DNA from: an uncultured Prevotella sp.
GTDB lineage: Bacteria; Bacteroidota; Bacteroidia; Bacteroidales; Bacteroidaceae
Length of the DNA: 29,571 nt
Direction of reading: 5' to 3'
Assembly: GCA_900553285.1 (NCBI GenBank)
Contig: USCX01000007.1
Span: 1 to 29,571, forward strand
Positions within the stretch are counted from its first letter, which is position 1. Every line of letters begins with the position of its first letter. The notes beneath the pieces are model-generated. The model was not told the origin of the DNA and made no database searches. It saw only the letters and a program-made list of their open reading frames with translations. The position numbers and the translations under genes were made by a program. Positions 16,952 through 24,744 of the stretch are shown piece by piece.

Positions 16952-18207
16952 TGCGGTCTGAATTTGAATGTGATATGCCCTACGGGCTCTTCGTAGCGCG
17001 CTCCTTGGGCGCGATAGAAGGCGATAAGGGTATATTCGTTTTCGGTCTGGTAGAAGTCTCCCTCAGCCTGTGCGGTGTGTCCTACGCCGGGTGAATCGTG
17101 AGGGACGAACAGGTATTGATAGCTGTAATATCCGAGTTTCAGCAGGGGGGCTGCTACATAGCAGCCCGAGGCGTCGTCATACGTCATTTTCCATTCGTCG
17201 TCCAGACGGTCGTCGGTCCAATTCCCGTTCAGGTAGAAATCTCCGTCATCCCTGCGGGGAGTTTGCAGGGCAAAATGAACGAATACATAGTCGGCCTCTG
17301 TCGCAGAGTCATATCCGTCGGTTGTACGCACGATGCGCAGGCCGTCTTGGTCCTGGTCGTATAGATAGTTACGGCGGGGCTCGTCGACGAAGAGGGTGGC
17401 ATGATAATAAGGTTCAAACCATCGTACGTTGTCTACGCCGAAGTTTCCGCGGCGCGTGCTGAGCAGTTCGAATTTCCGGTATTCGTTCCCTGCCTTGAAA
17501 ATGAGGTCCTTGTCGTGTTCCCAAAGGAGGGCGGAAGGGGCCACCGACGTGGGCCTCGGTCTGACTACGGCGTTGTCGTAGCGTCGGTTTTGCATAACGA
17601 CGATGCTCAGTTCCTTGCGTGGGTCGTGTACGTTGAGCTGGCCGTAGTTCAGGCGAATGGTGAGTTGCTGATGGGTATCGTTCCGGTCTATTTCTGTGTC
17701 GGTCGAGGCTGTCGCGGAGATTGAGACCTTGGGGTTGACCACGGTAAAATAGGCCTGTGCCACGGGGCGGGGACTGTCTTCCGTGTCGTCAATAAGTGTG
17801 AGCCGGTAGTTTCCCGCCAGCAGGAAATCTGTATTTTCATTGGGTAGACGCAACGAATAGTGGGTGTACTGTTGCATCGTGTTTCGGCTTTGTTCTTCTT
17901 GGCCGACAGGTTCGTCCCCGTTGTTCCCGGATAAGAAATCACTGTCGAAGAGGTCCTCGCTCACTTGCCAGTTTGCATCGCAATGCTCAATGCGGTAGAG
18001 AAAGCGGTGATACGTGTGCGAAAGGTAGTCGAAGTCTACGGTGATGTGTTCATCGCTCCCCAATTCGATGATGGGTGGAGCGGTCGGACGTTCGGTCACG
18101 TAGGTGCGCAAGGTGCGGATGTCGCTCGACAGGGGCGTGTTACGTTGGGCCGTAGCCGTGAGGCATATACATGCAGACAGAAGGATAAAGAGGACTTTCG
18201 TTTTCAT
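16948..18207 (-). CDS. Type IX secretion system plug protein (DUF5103 family)
   Basis: The product is 419 aa with a signal peptide (MKTKVLFILLSACICLTATA, then Q), followed by the hallmark DUF5103 start: IRTLRTYVTERPTAPPIIEL, then DFDYLSHTYHRFLYRIEHCDANW. It is beta-rich throughout. Proteins of this family were found bound to the periplasmic face of SprA, closing the channel when PorV-cargo is absent, and the domain is now named T9SS plug. The frame stays open 83 codons further upstream, but that stretch lacks a signal peptide and crosses the promoter box, so the ATG at 18207 is chosen. It overlaps the following dehydrogenase gene by 4 bp. The TACCTTTG promoter box sits only 6 nt before the ATG, implying a leaderless or almost leaderless mRNA. 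Confidence 0.88.
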   Translation of the reverse strand: MKTKVLFILLSACICLTATAQRNTPLSSDIRTLRTYVTERPTAPPIIELGSDEHITVDFDYLSHTYHRFLYRIEHCDANWQVSEDLFDSDFLSGNNGDEPVGQEEQSRNTMQQYTHYSLRLPNENTDFLLAGNYRLTLIDDTEDSPRPVAQAYFTVVNPKVSISATASTDTEIDRNDTHQQLTIRLNYGQLNVHDPRKELSIVVMQNRRYDNAVVRPRPTSVAPSALLWEHDKDLIFKAGNEYRKFELLSTRRGNFGVDNVRWFEPYYHATLFVDEPRRNYLYDQDQDGLRIVRTTDGYDSATEADYVFVHFALQTPRRDDGDFYLNGNWTDDRLDDEWKMTYDDASGCYVAAPLLKLGYYSYQYLFVPHDSPGVGHTAQAEGDFYQTENEYTLIAFYRAQGARYEEPVGHITFKFRPQ

Positions 18208-18213
18208 CGTGCG

Positions 18214-18244
18214 CAAAGGTAAGGATAAAAACCGGAATGGCGAA
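18214..18244 (-). promoter_or_regulatory. Promoter of the plug operon
   Basis: On the minus strand a TTCG (-33-like, 18241-18244, one mismatch to TTTG) is followed after 19 bp by TACCTTTG (18214-18221), an exact TAnnTTTG -7 box. Only CGCACG separates the box from the ATG at 18207. Confidence 0.65.
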
Positions 18245-18365
18245 GACACCGTCCTGCTCTCCGGCCGGAAGGACGAAAAAGGCCGGCGGATGGAGACGCC
18301 GGGCACTGCGTCAGACGCTTCTGTCGCCGGGACAGAAAAAACGGGCAGGGCGATTGTTTGGTGCG

Positions 18366-18410
18366 AAAAAGTCAAGAGATGTTCCCGCATTTGCGCGGAA
18401 GCATCTCTTG
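18366..18410 (-). terminator. Rho-independent terminator after the YugP-type peptidase gene
   Basis: On the minus strand the arms CAAGAGATG and CATCTCTTG (outer ends 18410 and 18373) close a hairpin that extends inward through CTTCCGC/GCGGGAA with a mismatch. It is followed directly by ACTTTTTCG. It lies about 24 bp past the stop codon at 18434. Confidence 0.8.
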
Positions 18411-18433
18411 GAAGGGGAAAAAGGTCTTGGCCG

Positions 18434-19120
18434 CTATTCGTCGCGCGAACCGCCAACTAGGATGAGAAGGTAATAGACTAAGGTGGCTAATGAGCCAAGT
18501 GCGGCTACTACGTAAGTGTAGGCAGCGCTACGCAAGGCGCTGACGGCCATCGTGTGATTGCGTGAGGACGTGAGTCCGGAACTTTCTAACCAGGTGCAGG
18601 CTCTGCGGCTGGCGTCGATTTCGACGGGCAGCGTGACAAAGCTGAATAGCGTGGTCAGCGCAAAGAGGATGACGCCGAATAAGAGGATGCCCGGGAAAAT
18701 GTTTACCGTGAAGATACCGATAAGGAGTATCCACTGCACCCAGTTGGACGCGAATGAGACTGCGGGAACCAGTGCTGACCGTAGCCGTAACGGAGCATAG
18801 GCATGCGCATGTTGGACGGCATGGCCGCATTCGTGAGCGGCCACGGCTGCGGCCGCAATGCTGTTGGATGAGAAGACAGATTCGCTCAGGTTGACCGTCT
18901 TGTTGACGGGATTGTAGTGGTCCGTCAGATGTCCGGGCGTAGAGGTCACGGTGACGTCATAAATGCCGTTGTCGCGAAGCATTTTTTCAGCGACTTCCCG
19001 CCCTGTGAGTCCAGTATCGAGCGGTATGGCCGAATAGCGTTTGAACTTGCGTTGGAGATTTGCCTGAACGGCGTAGCTCGCAATCGCGATGATAATGAAT
19101 AGGATCCAATAAGAAATCAT
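18434..19120 (-). CDS. YugP-type membrane zinc metallopeptidase
   Basis: This 228-aa inner-membrane protein belongs to the neutral zinc metallopeptidase family (YugP, PF04298). An N-terminal helix (MISYWILFIIIAIASYAVQA) comes first, then a soluble part with the zinc motif HECGH at 96-100 in AAVAAHECGHAVQHAHAYAP. Two central hydrophobic segments flank FPGILLF, then comes a likely third ligand region LPVEIDASRRA and a final helix. Its substrate is unknown. The frame is open a further 65 codons upstream, but that extension overlaps rubrerythrin and its terminator, so the ATG at 19120 is used. It lies after the rubrerythrin terminator, so it is either read through or has a weak promoter that I could not identify. 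Confidence 0.88.
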   Translation of the reverse strand: MISYWILFIIIAIASYAVQANLQRKFKRYSAIPLDTGLTGREVAEKMLRDNGIYDVTVTSTPGHLTDHYNPVNKTVNLSESVFSSNSIAAAAVAAHECGHAVQHAHAYAPLRLRSALVPAVSFASNWVQWILLIGIFTVNIFPGILLFGVILFALTTLFSFVTLPVEIDASRRACTWLESSGLTSSRNHTMAVSALRSAAYTYVVAALGSLATLVYYLLILVGGSRDE

Positions 19121-19136
19121 GTTTATGGGATGAGTG

Positions 19137-19176
19137 AAACAAAACAGCCGGCGGGCGCAGAGGCTCGTCCGGCTGT
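19137..19176 (-). terminator. Rho-independent terminator after rubrerythrin
   Basis: Arms ACAGCCGG (19144-19151) and CCGGCTGT (19169-19176) form a GC-rich stem with a possible inner CGGGC/GCTCG extension. On the minus strand the stem is followed by TTTGTTTC. It lies 28 bp past the rubrerythrin stop codon. Confidence 0.78.
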
Positions 19177-19203
19177 ATGGCGTGCATGGGTGGGAAACCG
19201 GAA

Positions 19204-19743
19204 TTAGTAGTTCTCTGCGCGAACTTGGAAGTAGCTTTGCGGATGGGCGCAGACGGGACATACGTCGGGGGCTTTCTTGCCGACGACGATATGGCCGCAG
19301 TTGCTGCATTGCCAAATGCAGTCACCATCTTTTGAGAATACAAGTCCCTGTTCCACGTTGGCCAAGAGCTTGCGGTAGCGTTCTTCGTGTTCTTTCTCAA
19401 TGGCACCGACCATCTCGAAAAGTTTGGCGATGTGCTCGAAGCCTTCTTCGCGGGCGTCTTTGGCAAAGCGGGCATACATGTCGGTCCATTCGTAGTTTTC
19501 GCCTGCCGCTGCGTCTTTCAGGTTGGCGTCGGTGCTGCCGATGCCGTCGTGCAGGAGCTTGAACCATATTTTGGCATGTTCCTTTTCGTTGTTGGCCGTT
19601 TCCTCAAACAGGGCAGCAATCTGGACATACCCGTCTTTCTTGGCTTTCGACGCATAGTAAGTATACTTGTTGCGGGCCATCGATTCGCCTGCGAAAGCTT
19701 CCATGAGGTTCTTTTCGGTCTTGCTTCCTTTCAATTTGTCCAT
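19204..19743 (-). CDS. rbr: Rubrerythrin
   Basis: Rubrerythrin is a cytoplasmic non-haem iron peroxidase that removes hydrogen peroxide in anaerobes. At 179 aa it has the classic two-domain form. A four-helix di-iron domain carries AFAGESMARNKYTYY (Glu20), EETANNEKEHAK (Glu53, His56) and GAIEKEHEERY near 124-134. A C-terminal rubredoxin-like domain carries the two Cys pairs CSNCG and CPVC for a single iron. Nothing is missing. It is transcribed divergently from pyrB, has a TATATTTG promoter box about 30 bp upstream, and ends at its own terminator. It fits an anaerobe exposed to occasional oxygen. Confidence 0.97.
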   Translation of the reverse strand: MDKLKGSKTEKNLMEAFAGESMARNKYTYYASKAKKDGYVQIAALFEETANNEKEHAKIWFKLLHDGIGSTDANLKDAAAGENYEWTDMYARFAKDAREEGFEHIAKLFEMVGAIEKEHEERYRKLLANVEQGLVFSKDGDCIWQCSNCGHIVVGKKAPDVCPVCAHPQSYFQVRAENY

Positions 19744-19773
19744 AGTTATATGTCTTTTTAGGAGTTACGATGG

Positions 19774-19781
19774 CAAATATA
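19774..19781 (-). promoter_or_regulatory. -7 box of the rubrerythrin promoter (TATATTTG)
   Basis: On the minus strand this is TATATTTG, an exact TAnnTTTG match, ending 30 bp before the rbr start codon. No TTTG -33 element is evident at the usual distance. Confidence 0.6.
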
Positions 19782-19895
19782 AAGATTATTTCTCGATTGG
19801 GCTCCCGGTGTGATGATTATTCGCTTTTTTTTGCTTTTGTATTCATTTGGCGCAAAAAGCCGGGTCCGGAGGCGGCCGGTCTGATTTTTTCTTCT

Positions 19896-19903
19896 TAAAT
19901 TTA
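19896..19903 (+). promoter_or_regulatory. Possible -7 box of the pyrBI-glyA promoter (TAAATTTA)
   Basis: TAAATTTA differs from TAnnTTTG only at the last base and lies 35 bp before the pyrB start, right after a T-rich tract. No pyrimidine-type attenuator hairpin is seen in the leader. Confidence 0.35.
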
Positions 19904-19938
19904 CGGCTACAAACGAACCACATAAGAAAGACAGTGAT

Positions 19939-20889
19939 ATGGAGGGAAACAGGAGCTTAGTGACAATTGCCAATCTGTCGCGCAAAAAAATTGAGTATCT
20001 GATAGAAATGGCGGCGGAGTTTGAAAAATTTCCTAACCGGCGGCTGCTCGAGGGGAAAGTGGTGGCCACCCTTTTCTTTGAACCGTCGACGCGGACCCGC
20101 CTTTCTTTCGAAACGGCAGCCAACCGCCTGGGCGCTCGCGTGATCGGTTTTACCGATCCGAAGGTGACGAGCTCTTCGAAGGGGGAAACCCTGAAAGATA
20201 CGTTGAAGATGGTGAGCAACTATGCTGACGTCATCGTGATGCGCCACTATCTGGAAGGCGCTGCGCGTTATGCCAGTGAAGTGACGCCGACTCCTGTGGT
20301 GAATGCGGGTGACGGTGCCAACCAGCACCCGTCGCAGACTCTGCTCGATTTATATTCTATCAAGAAAACGCAGGGCACACTGAGTAATCTTCACATTTTC
20401 CTTGTCGGCGACTTGAAGTACGGTCGCACGGTCCATTCGCTCCTGATGGCTATGCGCCATTTCAATCCGGTGTTCCATTTCGTGGCTCCTGCGGAGTTGG
20501 CCATGCCGGATGAGTATAAGTTGTATTGCCAGAAGCACGGCATTCGCTTTGTAGAGGAAAACCGTTTGGAGGAGGATAGCCTTGCCGAAGCCGATATCCT
20601 TTATATGACACGTGTCCAGCGTGAACGTTTCACGGACCTGATGGAGTATGAGCGTGTGAAAGACTCCTGTATCTTGCGCGCGTCCATGTTGGCGAAGGCA
20701 AAAGCGAACATGAAAATCCTGCACCCTTTGCCCCGTGTAAACGAAATAACTTATGATGTCGATGACAATCCGCATGCTTACTACTTTGAGCAGGCCCGTA
20801 ACGGACTTTATGCGCGCGAGGCCATCATCTGTGATGTCTTGGGCATCAGCTTGGACGAAGTGAAAAACGATCAGTCTATCATCCGTTAG
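19939..20889 (+). CDS. pyrB: Aspartate carbamoyltransferase catalytic chain
   Basis: PyrB condenses carbamoyl phosphate with aspartate, the first committed step of pyrimidine synthesis. At 316 aa it has the carbamoyl-phosphate site FFEPSTRTRLSFETA (Ser50-Thr51-Arg52-Thr53-Arg54), the loop DPKVTSSSKGETLKDT with its active-site Lys, HPSQTLLDLYSI, and the aspartate-binding HPLPRVNEI near the C-terminus. It is followed after 10 bp by pyrI, so it belongs to the holoenzyme type with regulatory chains, as in enteric bacteria and Bacteroidales. It is divergent from rubrerythrin. Confidence 0.98.
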   Translation: MEGNRSLVTIANLSRKKIEYLIEMAAEFEKFPNRRLLEGKVVATLFFEPSTRTRLSFETAANRLGARVIGFTDPKVTSSSKGETLKDTLKMVSNYADVIVMRHYLEGAARYASEVTPTPVVNAGDGANQHPSQTLLDLYSIKKTQGTLSNLHIFLVGDLKYGRTVHSLLMAMRHFNPVFHFVAPAELAMPDEYKLYCQKHGIRFVEENRLEEDSLAEADILYMTRVQRERFTDLMEYERVKDSCILRASMLAKAKANMKILHPLPRVNEITYDVDDNPHAYYFEQARNGLYAREAIICDVLGISLDEVKNDQSIIR

Positions 20890-20899
20890 TCTAAAACAC

Positions 20900-21364
20900 A
20901 TGGAAAGCAAGAAAAAAGAAGAAATGTTAGTGGCCGCAATCAAGAATGGAACAGTCATAGACCATATCCCTTCGTCAAAGCTGTTTCAGGTCGTCAGTTT
21001 GCTCCATCTTGAAGACGTGAAAACTTCGATCATGCTGGGCCTGAATTTGCAAAGCCGGAAAATGGGGCAGAAGAGCATCATCAAAATAGCGGATAAATAC
21101 TTCTCGGATGCTGAGCTCAATCAGCTTAGTGTGGTCGCTCCGAACGTGACGCTTTGCATAATCAGGGATTATGAGGTCGTCGAGAAAAAACAAGTGAGAC
21201 TGCCTGACGAGATATGCGGCGTGATAAAGTGCGCAAATCCTAAGTGCATCACGAACAACGAGCCGATGAACACGGTCTTTCATGTCGTGGACAAAGAAAA
21301 AGGTATCGTTCAGTGTGCCTATTGTGAGAAAGAGCAAAATATCGATTACGTGAAACTAATATAA
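20900..21364 (+). CDS. pyrI: Aspartate carbamoyltransferase regulatory chain
   Basis: PyrI binds CTP and ATP and joins PyrB trimers to give allosteric control. The 154-aa length is typical. The N-terminal allosteric domain contains VAAIKNGTVIDHIPSSKLFQ. The C-terminal zinc domain has all four cysteines: Cys111, Cys116, Cys139 and Cys142 (CANPKC and CAYC). It begins 10 bp after pyrB and ends 8 bp before the chosen glyA start, so the three genes are probably one transcript. Confidence 0.97.
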   Translation: MESKKKEEMLVAAIKNGTVIDHIPSSKLFQVVSLLHLEDVKTSIMLGLNLQSRKMGQKSIIKIADKYFSDAELNQLSVVAPNVTLCIIRDYEVVEKKQVRLPDEICGVIKCANPKCITNNEPMNTVFHVVDKEKGIVQCAYCEKEQNIDYVKLI

Positions 21365-21372
21365 TAATGTGT

Positions 21373-22653
21373 ATGGAACGAGACAACAAAGTCTTTGACT
21401 TGATAGAGGAGGAGCATCAACGTCAGTTGCGGGGGATTGAGCTGATTGCCTCGGAGAACTTCGTGAGCGATGAAGTCATGGCTGCAATGGGCTCATGGCT
21501 TACGAACAAATATGCCGAGGGCTATCCCGGAAAACGCTATTACGGTGGATGCGAAGTGGTGGACAAGGTCGAGAGCCTAGCCATAGAGCGGGTGTGCCGA
21601 TTGTTTGGGGCCGAGTATGCCAACGTGCAGCCTCACTCCGGCGCGCAGGCCAATGCGGCGGTTTTTCTGGCCTGTCTGAACCCCGGTGATACTTTCATGG
21701 GGCTGAATCTGGAGCAGGGAGGTCATTTGTCTCACGGTTCCCGTGTAAACACTTCCGGCATCTTGTATCATCCCGTCGGTTATAATTTGAACCGCGAGAC
21801 GGGTCGCGTGGATTATGACGAAATGGAAAAACTCGCTCACGAACACCGCCCCAAGTTGATTATCGGTGGAGGCTCTGCTTACTGTCGCGAGTGGGATTAT
21901 GCCCGTATGCGGCAGATTGCAGACAGCGTGGGCGCCTTGTTCATGGTTGACATGGCCCATCCGGCCGGCCTTATTGCTGCCGGATTGCTCGATAATCCGG
22001 TCCGTTACGCTCATATCGTCACTTCGACCACGCACAAGACTTTGCGCGGGCCGCGAGGCGGCATCATACTCATGGGCCGCGATTTTGAAAACCCTTGGGG
22101 CTTGACCACGAAGAAAGGGGAGATTAAAATGATGAGCCAGCTTTTGAACAGTGCCGTTTTCCCCGGAATCCAGGGTGGTCCTCTCGAACATGTGATCGCC
22201 GCGAAAGCCGTGGCCTTCGGCGAAGCGTTAAAACCCGAATTCAAGGCCTACGCGGCGCAGGTAAAGAAAAATGCCGCTGCGTTGGCGGACGAACTTCAAA
22301 AGAGAGGCTTTACACTGGTCAGCGGTGGAACGGACAACCATTGCGTGCTGGTTGATTTGCGTGACAAATACCCCGAACTGACCGGCAAAGTAGCGGAAAA
22401 GGCATTGGTTCAGGCTGACATAACGGTCAACAAGAATATGGTGCCGTTCGACACGCGGAGCGCATTCCAGACTTCGGGCATCCGTTTAGGTACACCTGCC
22501 ATCACAACCCGCGGCGTGAAGGAAGACAAGATGGCGCTGATAGCTGAATTTATCGAGGAAGTGCTGGATGCACCCGAAGATGAGGCAGCAATAGCCTCGG
22601 TGCGTGCCCGTGTCAATGAGATGATGAGAGAGTATCCTCTCTTTGCCTGTTAA
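21373..22653 (+). CDS. glyA: Serine hydroxymethyltransferase
   Basis: GlyA interconverts serine and glycine with tetrahydrofolate, supplying one-carbon units for purine and thymidylate synthesis. This fits its placement after pyrBI. The PLP lysine is Lys222 in STTHKTLRGPRGG. Other family segments are HQRQLRGIELIASENF, NKYAEGYPGKRYYGGCEVVD and VDMAHPAGLIAAG. The frame allows an ATG two codons earlier (21367, giving MCMERD), but MERDNKVFDLIEEEHQRQL matches the usual Bacteroidales N-terminus, so 21373 is preferred. There is no Shine-Dalgarno at either. The stop codon sits in the loop of a small hairpin. Confidence 0.97.
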   Translation: MERDNKVFDLIEEEHQRQLRGIELIASENFVSDEVMAAMGSWLTNKYAEGYPGKRYYGGCEVVDKVESLAIERVCRLFGAEYANVQPHSGAQANAAVFLACLNPGDTFMGLNLEQGGHLSHGSRVNTSGILYHPVGYNLNRETGRVDYDEMEKLAHEHRPKLIIGGGSAYCREWDYARMRQIADSVGALFMVDMAHPAGLIAAGLLDNPVRYAHIVTSTTHKTLRGPRGGIILMGRDFENPWGLTTKKGEIKMMSQLLNSAVFPGIQGGPLEHVIAAKAVAFGEALKPEFKAYAAQVKKNAAALADELQKRGFTLVSGGTDNHCVLVDLRDKYPELTGKVAEKALVQADITVNKNMVPFDTRSAFQTSGIRLGTPAITTRGVKEDKMALIAEFIEEVLDAPEDEAAIASVRARVNEMMREYPLFAC

Positions 22654-22663
22654 ACAGGAGAGG
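22636..22663 (+). other. Hairpin around the glyA stop codon
   Basis: CCTGT (22646-22650) and ACAGG (22654-22658) pair with the TAA stop as the loop. An outer CCTCT (22636-22640) and AGAGG (22659-22663) extend the stem with a 5-nt bulge. There is no T-run afterwards, so it is a weak terminator at best or an mRNA-stabilising 3' structure. Confidence 0.4.
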
Positions 22664-22763
22664 GCATGCTTTGCACGAAACAGATTTGTCACAAAAATGT
22701 CTTCCGTGCTTGATAATATGGTTAATATATCTATATAAATCAGATGTAACAAGAATTAATAAC

Positions 22764-22771
22764 TACCTTTG
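22764..22771 (+). promoter_or_regulatory. -7 box of the winged-helix gene promoter (TACCTTTG)
   Basis: An exact TAnnTTTG match lies in a very AT-rich stretch, 47 bp before the start codon at 22819. No TTTG is seen about 20 bp upstream. Confidence 0.65.
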
Positions 22772-22818
22772 CGTCGAAAAACTCAATAAGACGACATAGT
22801 ATAACTAAAATCACTATT

Positions 22819-23025
22819 ATGTTACAAGAGAAAGCTGGCGAAGCAGCAGGTAAGATTTGGAATGCTCTCCATGACAACGGTGGTGAGCTGAGTGTGAAGG
22901 AACTGAAAAAGGCCACGAAGTACCGTTCGGACAAAGATCTGTATCTGGGACTTGGATGGTTGCTCCGTGAAGACAAGATTGCTACCGAGGAATTCACGGG
23001 CGATGTGCTCGTGAAGTTGAAGTAA
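22819..23025 (+). CDS. Small winged helix-turn-helix protein (DUF2582 family)
   Basis: This 68-aa basic protein consists of a single winged helix-turn-helix fold: helix AGKIWNALHDNG, helix SVKELKKATKYRS, recognition-type helix DKDLYLGLGWLLRED, and the wing KIATEEFTGDVLVKL. It matches the short Bacteroidota family DUF2582 (PF10771). The gene has its own strong promoter box and a very strong terminator, as expected for an abundant small DNA-associated protein. Its targets are unknown; a nucleoid or general regulatory role is only a guess. It stands alone between glyA and a converging operon. Confidence 0.88.
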   Translation: MLQEKAGEAAGKIWNALHDNGGELSVKELKKATKYRSDKDLYLGLGWLLREDKIATEEFTGDVLVKLK

Positions 23026-23038
23026 AATCTTGGTGTAT

Positions 23039-23082
23039 AAAAAAGCGCAGGGCGTTTCCGTGGGAAGCGCCCTGCGCTTTTT
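23039..23082. terminator. Bidirectional rho-independent terminator
   Basis: An almost perfect 20-bp stem (AAAAAGCGCAGGGCGTTTCC pairing with GGAAGCGCCCTGCGCTTTTT, one G-T wobble) closes on a 3-nt GTG loop. It has T-runs on both strands. It ends the winged-helix gene (plus) and the MBL hydrolase gene (minus), which converge here. Confidence 0.93.
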
Positions 23083-23089
23083 GTTATGC

Positions 23090-23734
23090 TCAACGGAGAT
23101 AGGCGTTGAAGCGACGTTCGTAGCCTATGCTCGTAGAAGGTCCATGGCCGGGGTAGACTCTTGTTTCAGGCGGCAGTGTAAGAATTTTCCGGCATAGTGC
23201 CTCAACAAGTTGTGGCCCGTTTCCCCCGGGAAGGTCGGTACGTCCGATGCAGCTTTGGAAAAGGCTGTCCCCGCTGAACAGGATTTGTTCGCTTGGGCAG
23301 TAAAAGCAGACGCCGCCTTGGGTATGTCCCGGTGTGGCAATGACTTTCAGTTGATGCGTTCCGAACGTGATGACGTCGTTTTCCGTGAGTGAAATTTCAT
23401 GAGGAGGTAATGTCCATTCCATCTCCTGGTGCATGATGGTTCTTGTCTGGACTGCGGCCTGAGCGTACAGCATGGCATCGTTTCCATGGATCTCCGGTTT
23501 GAGGCCATAGGTCCGGTAGATGAATTCCGCCCCGAAGATGTGGTCAAAGTGGGCGTGTGTACACAGCAAGTGAGTCAGCGTCAGCTTCTTCTCGGTTACA
23601 TAAGATTGGAACGCCTCTTCCTCTTTCCGGGTGAGGACGCCGCAGTCTATCACGACCGCTTCACGTGTAGAGTCTGAAACCACGTAGCAGTTCTCCTCTA
23701 CCATGTTGACGACGAAACATTGAATGTCTAACAT
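23090..23734 (-). CDS. MBL-fold metallo-hydrolase (glyoxalase II-like)
   Basis: This 214-aa cytoplasmic enzyme has the complete metallo-beta-lactamase metal set: THAHFDH, then ATPGHTQGG, SGDSLF with the bridging Asp, and VYPGHGPST with the last His. Together with its small size and the ending ERRFNAYLR, this places it in the glyoxalase II-like thioesterase or persulfide-type branch. The substrate cannot be told from sequence. It starts 16 bp after rsmG and shares its transcript, then ends at the bidirectional hairpin. Confidence 0.9.
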   Translation of the reverse strand: MLDIQCFVVNMVEENCYVVSDSTREAVVIDCGVLTRKEEEAFQSYVTEKKLTLTHLLCTHAHFDHIFGAEFIYRTYGLKPEIHGNDAMLYAQAAVQTRTIMHQEMEWTLPPHEISLTENDVITFGTHQLKVIATPGHTQGGVCFYCPSEQILFSGDSLFQSCIGRTDLPGGNGPQLVEALCRKILTLPPETRVYPGHGPSTSIGYERRFNAYLR

Positions 23735-23750
23735 ATGTTTTAGCCACAGA

Positions 23751-24401
23751 TTATTCCAACATCACGTAAACCACCTGTTTGGTCTCAAAGTAGTCCTCTT
23801 CAAAAAAGTCTTTCAGTTGCCATACCATTGCTCGTTTATGGAAAGGTTTGACCTCGTGGCTGAGATCTCCTCCTTTGAGGCAGAGAAGGCCGTTAGGCAG
23901 TGAATTGTGGTCTTCACGCCTGATGTTCTTTTGGACGAGCCGGCACATTTCTTCCAGGTTCATGACGGCACGATTGACCACGAAATCAAATTTCCGTTTC
24001 TCGTCTTTTACGTTCCCATGACAGAATGTCACGTTCCGCAGGCCGATGCTGTGGCTGATTTCCTGCGCGACGCGTATTTTCTTACCAATGCTGTCGATAA
24101 GGTGGAACGTCGACTCGGGAAACAGGATGGCGAGCGGAATGCCGGGGAAGCCTCCCCCCGTTCCCACATCCATAATGGTAGTTCCCGGCCGGAACGTGAT
24201 AACCTTGGCCAGCCCCAAGGAGTGAAGCACATGGTGAAGGTACAGGTTGTCGATATCTTTGCGCGAAATCACGTTGATTTTCTGGTTCCAATCCGCGTAG
24301 AGCGCACCCAGTTGTCCGAACTGTTGTTTTTGCGTGTCTGTCAGGTTGGGAAAATACTTGGAGATGAGATCGGTTCCGTTGAGGAGGGTTGGCATTGACA
24401 T
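23751..24401 (-). CDS. rsmG: 16S rRNA (guanine527-N7)-methyltransferase
   Basis: RsmG methylates G527 of 16S rRNA using S-adenosylmethionine. The product is 216 aa. It shows the family N-terminus (WNQKINVISRKDIDNLYLHH) and the SAM-binding loop MDVGTGGGFPGIPLAILFPE, followed by FHLIDSIGKKIRV and FDFVVNRAVMNLEEMC. Two ATGs lie close together (24401 and 24395); the first is listed. A TATCTTTG promoter box lies 43 bp upstream. Losing this enzyme gives low-level streptomycin resistance in other bacteria. Confidence 0.96.
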   Translation of the reverse strand: MSMPTLLNGTDLISKYFPNLTDTQKQQFGQLGALYADWNQKINVISRKDIDNLYLHHVLHSLGLAKVITFRPGTTIMDVGTGGGFPGIPLAILFPESTFHLIDSIGKKIRVAQEISHSIGLRNVTFCHGNVKDEKRKFDFVVNRAVMNLEEMCRLVQKNIRREDHNSLPNGLLCLKGGDLSHEVKPFHKRAMVWQLKDFFEEDYFETKQVVYVMLE

Positions 24402-24444
24402 ACAGGTTGAAAGGTAATACTGACGGGCTTTTAGGCCTTGGCGA

Positions 24445-24452
24445 CAAAGATA
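24445..24452 (-). promoter_or_regulatory. -7 box of the rsmG promoter (TATCTTTG)
   Basis: On the minus strand this is TATCTTTG, an exact TAnnTTTG match, 43 bp before the rsmG start. Confidence 0.62.
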
Positions 24453-24523
24453 CGGCTTTTTTCAGAAGTGTCATGCGACGGATGTCGGCTTTTTGGCTTT
24501 TCCATCGCTTTGTGAGTTTTTCT

Positions 24524-24586
24524 GGTCAAAGTGACCGTTCATCCTGCCGCTTTGACGGCATGACGTGTCAGCCTCGTCATGAGGTT
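24524..24586 (+). repeat. Possible degenerate 21-bp repeat block
   Basis: Two similar 21-bp units can be read: GTCAAAGTGACCG... from 24525 and GCCGCTTTGACGG... from 24546. The TGAC words lie exactly 21 bp apart (24532 and 24553). A third, very weak unit would follow. The core GTC-N5-GAC (or GCC-N5-GAC) and the trailing CCT resemble the clear tandem array at 29281-29347. Divergence is high, so relatedness is tentative. Confidence 0.35.
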
Positions 24587-24714
24587 CAAAGCTGGAAAAG
24601 CCTCTCAGTCCGGTATGGGGCGGGCTTCGGGCGAGGCGCGCAAAGGCCTGGCCATGCGGGAAGAATGTGTCATCGTCTGGTCAGAAAATGCAAAAATGCC
24701 ATTTCAAACTGCGA

Positions 24715-24744
24715 TTTGGTACGAAATTTGCTAAGTTCGGTTTG
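24715..24744 (+). promoter_or_regulatory. Probable ferritin promoter
   Basis: TTTG (24715-24718) is followed after 18 bp by TCGGTTTG (24737-24744). The -33 matches exactly; the -7 differs from TAnnTTTG by one base, and the spacing is 1 bp short of the usual 19-21. It lies 23 bp before the start codon. Confidence 0.45.

Noticed and set aside
18208..18456. 83-codon N-terminal extension of the plug protein
   Set aside because: The extension lies upstream of the promoter box and hides the signal peptide; the ATG at 18207 is better.
19121..19315. 65-codon N-terminal extension of the YugP-type peptidase
   Set aside because: It overlaps the rubrerythrin 3' end and its terminator and has no membrane or family features.
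24561..24600. tRNA-like GGTTCAAA segment
   Set aside because: No acceptor stem, anticodon arm or D-loop could be fitted around it.
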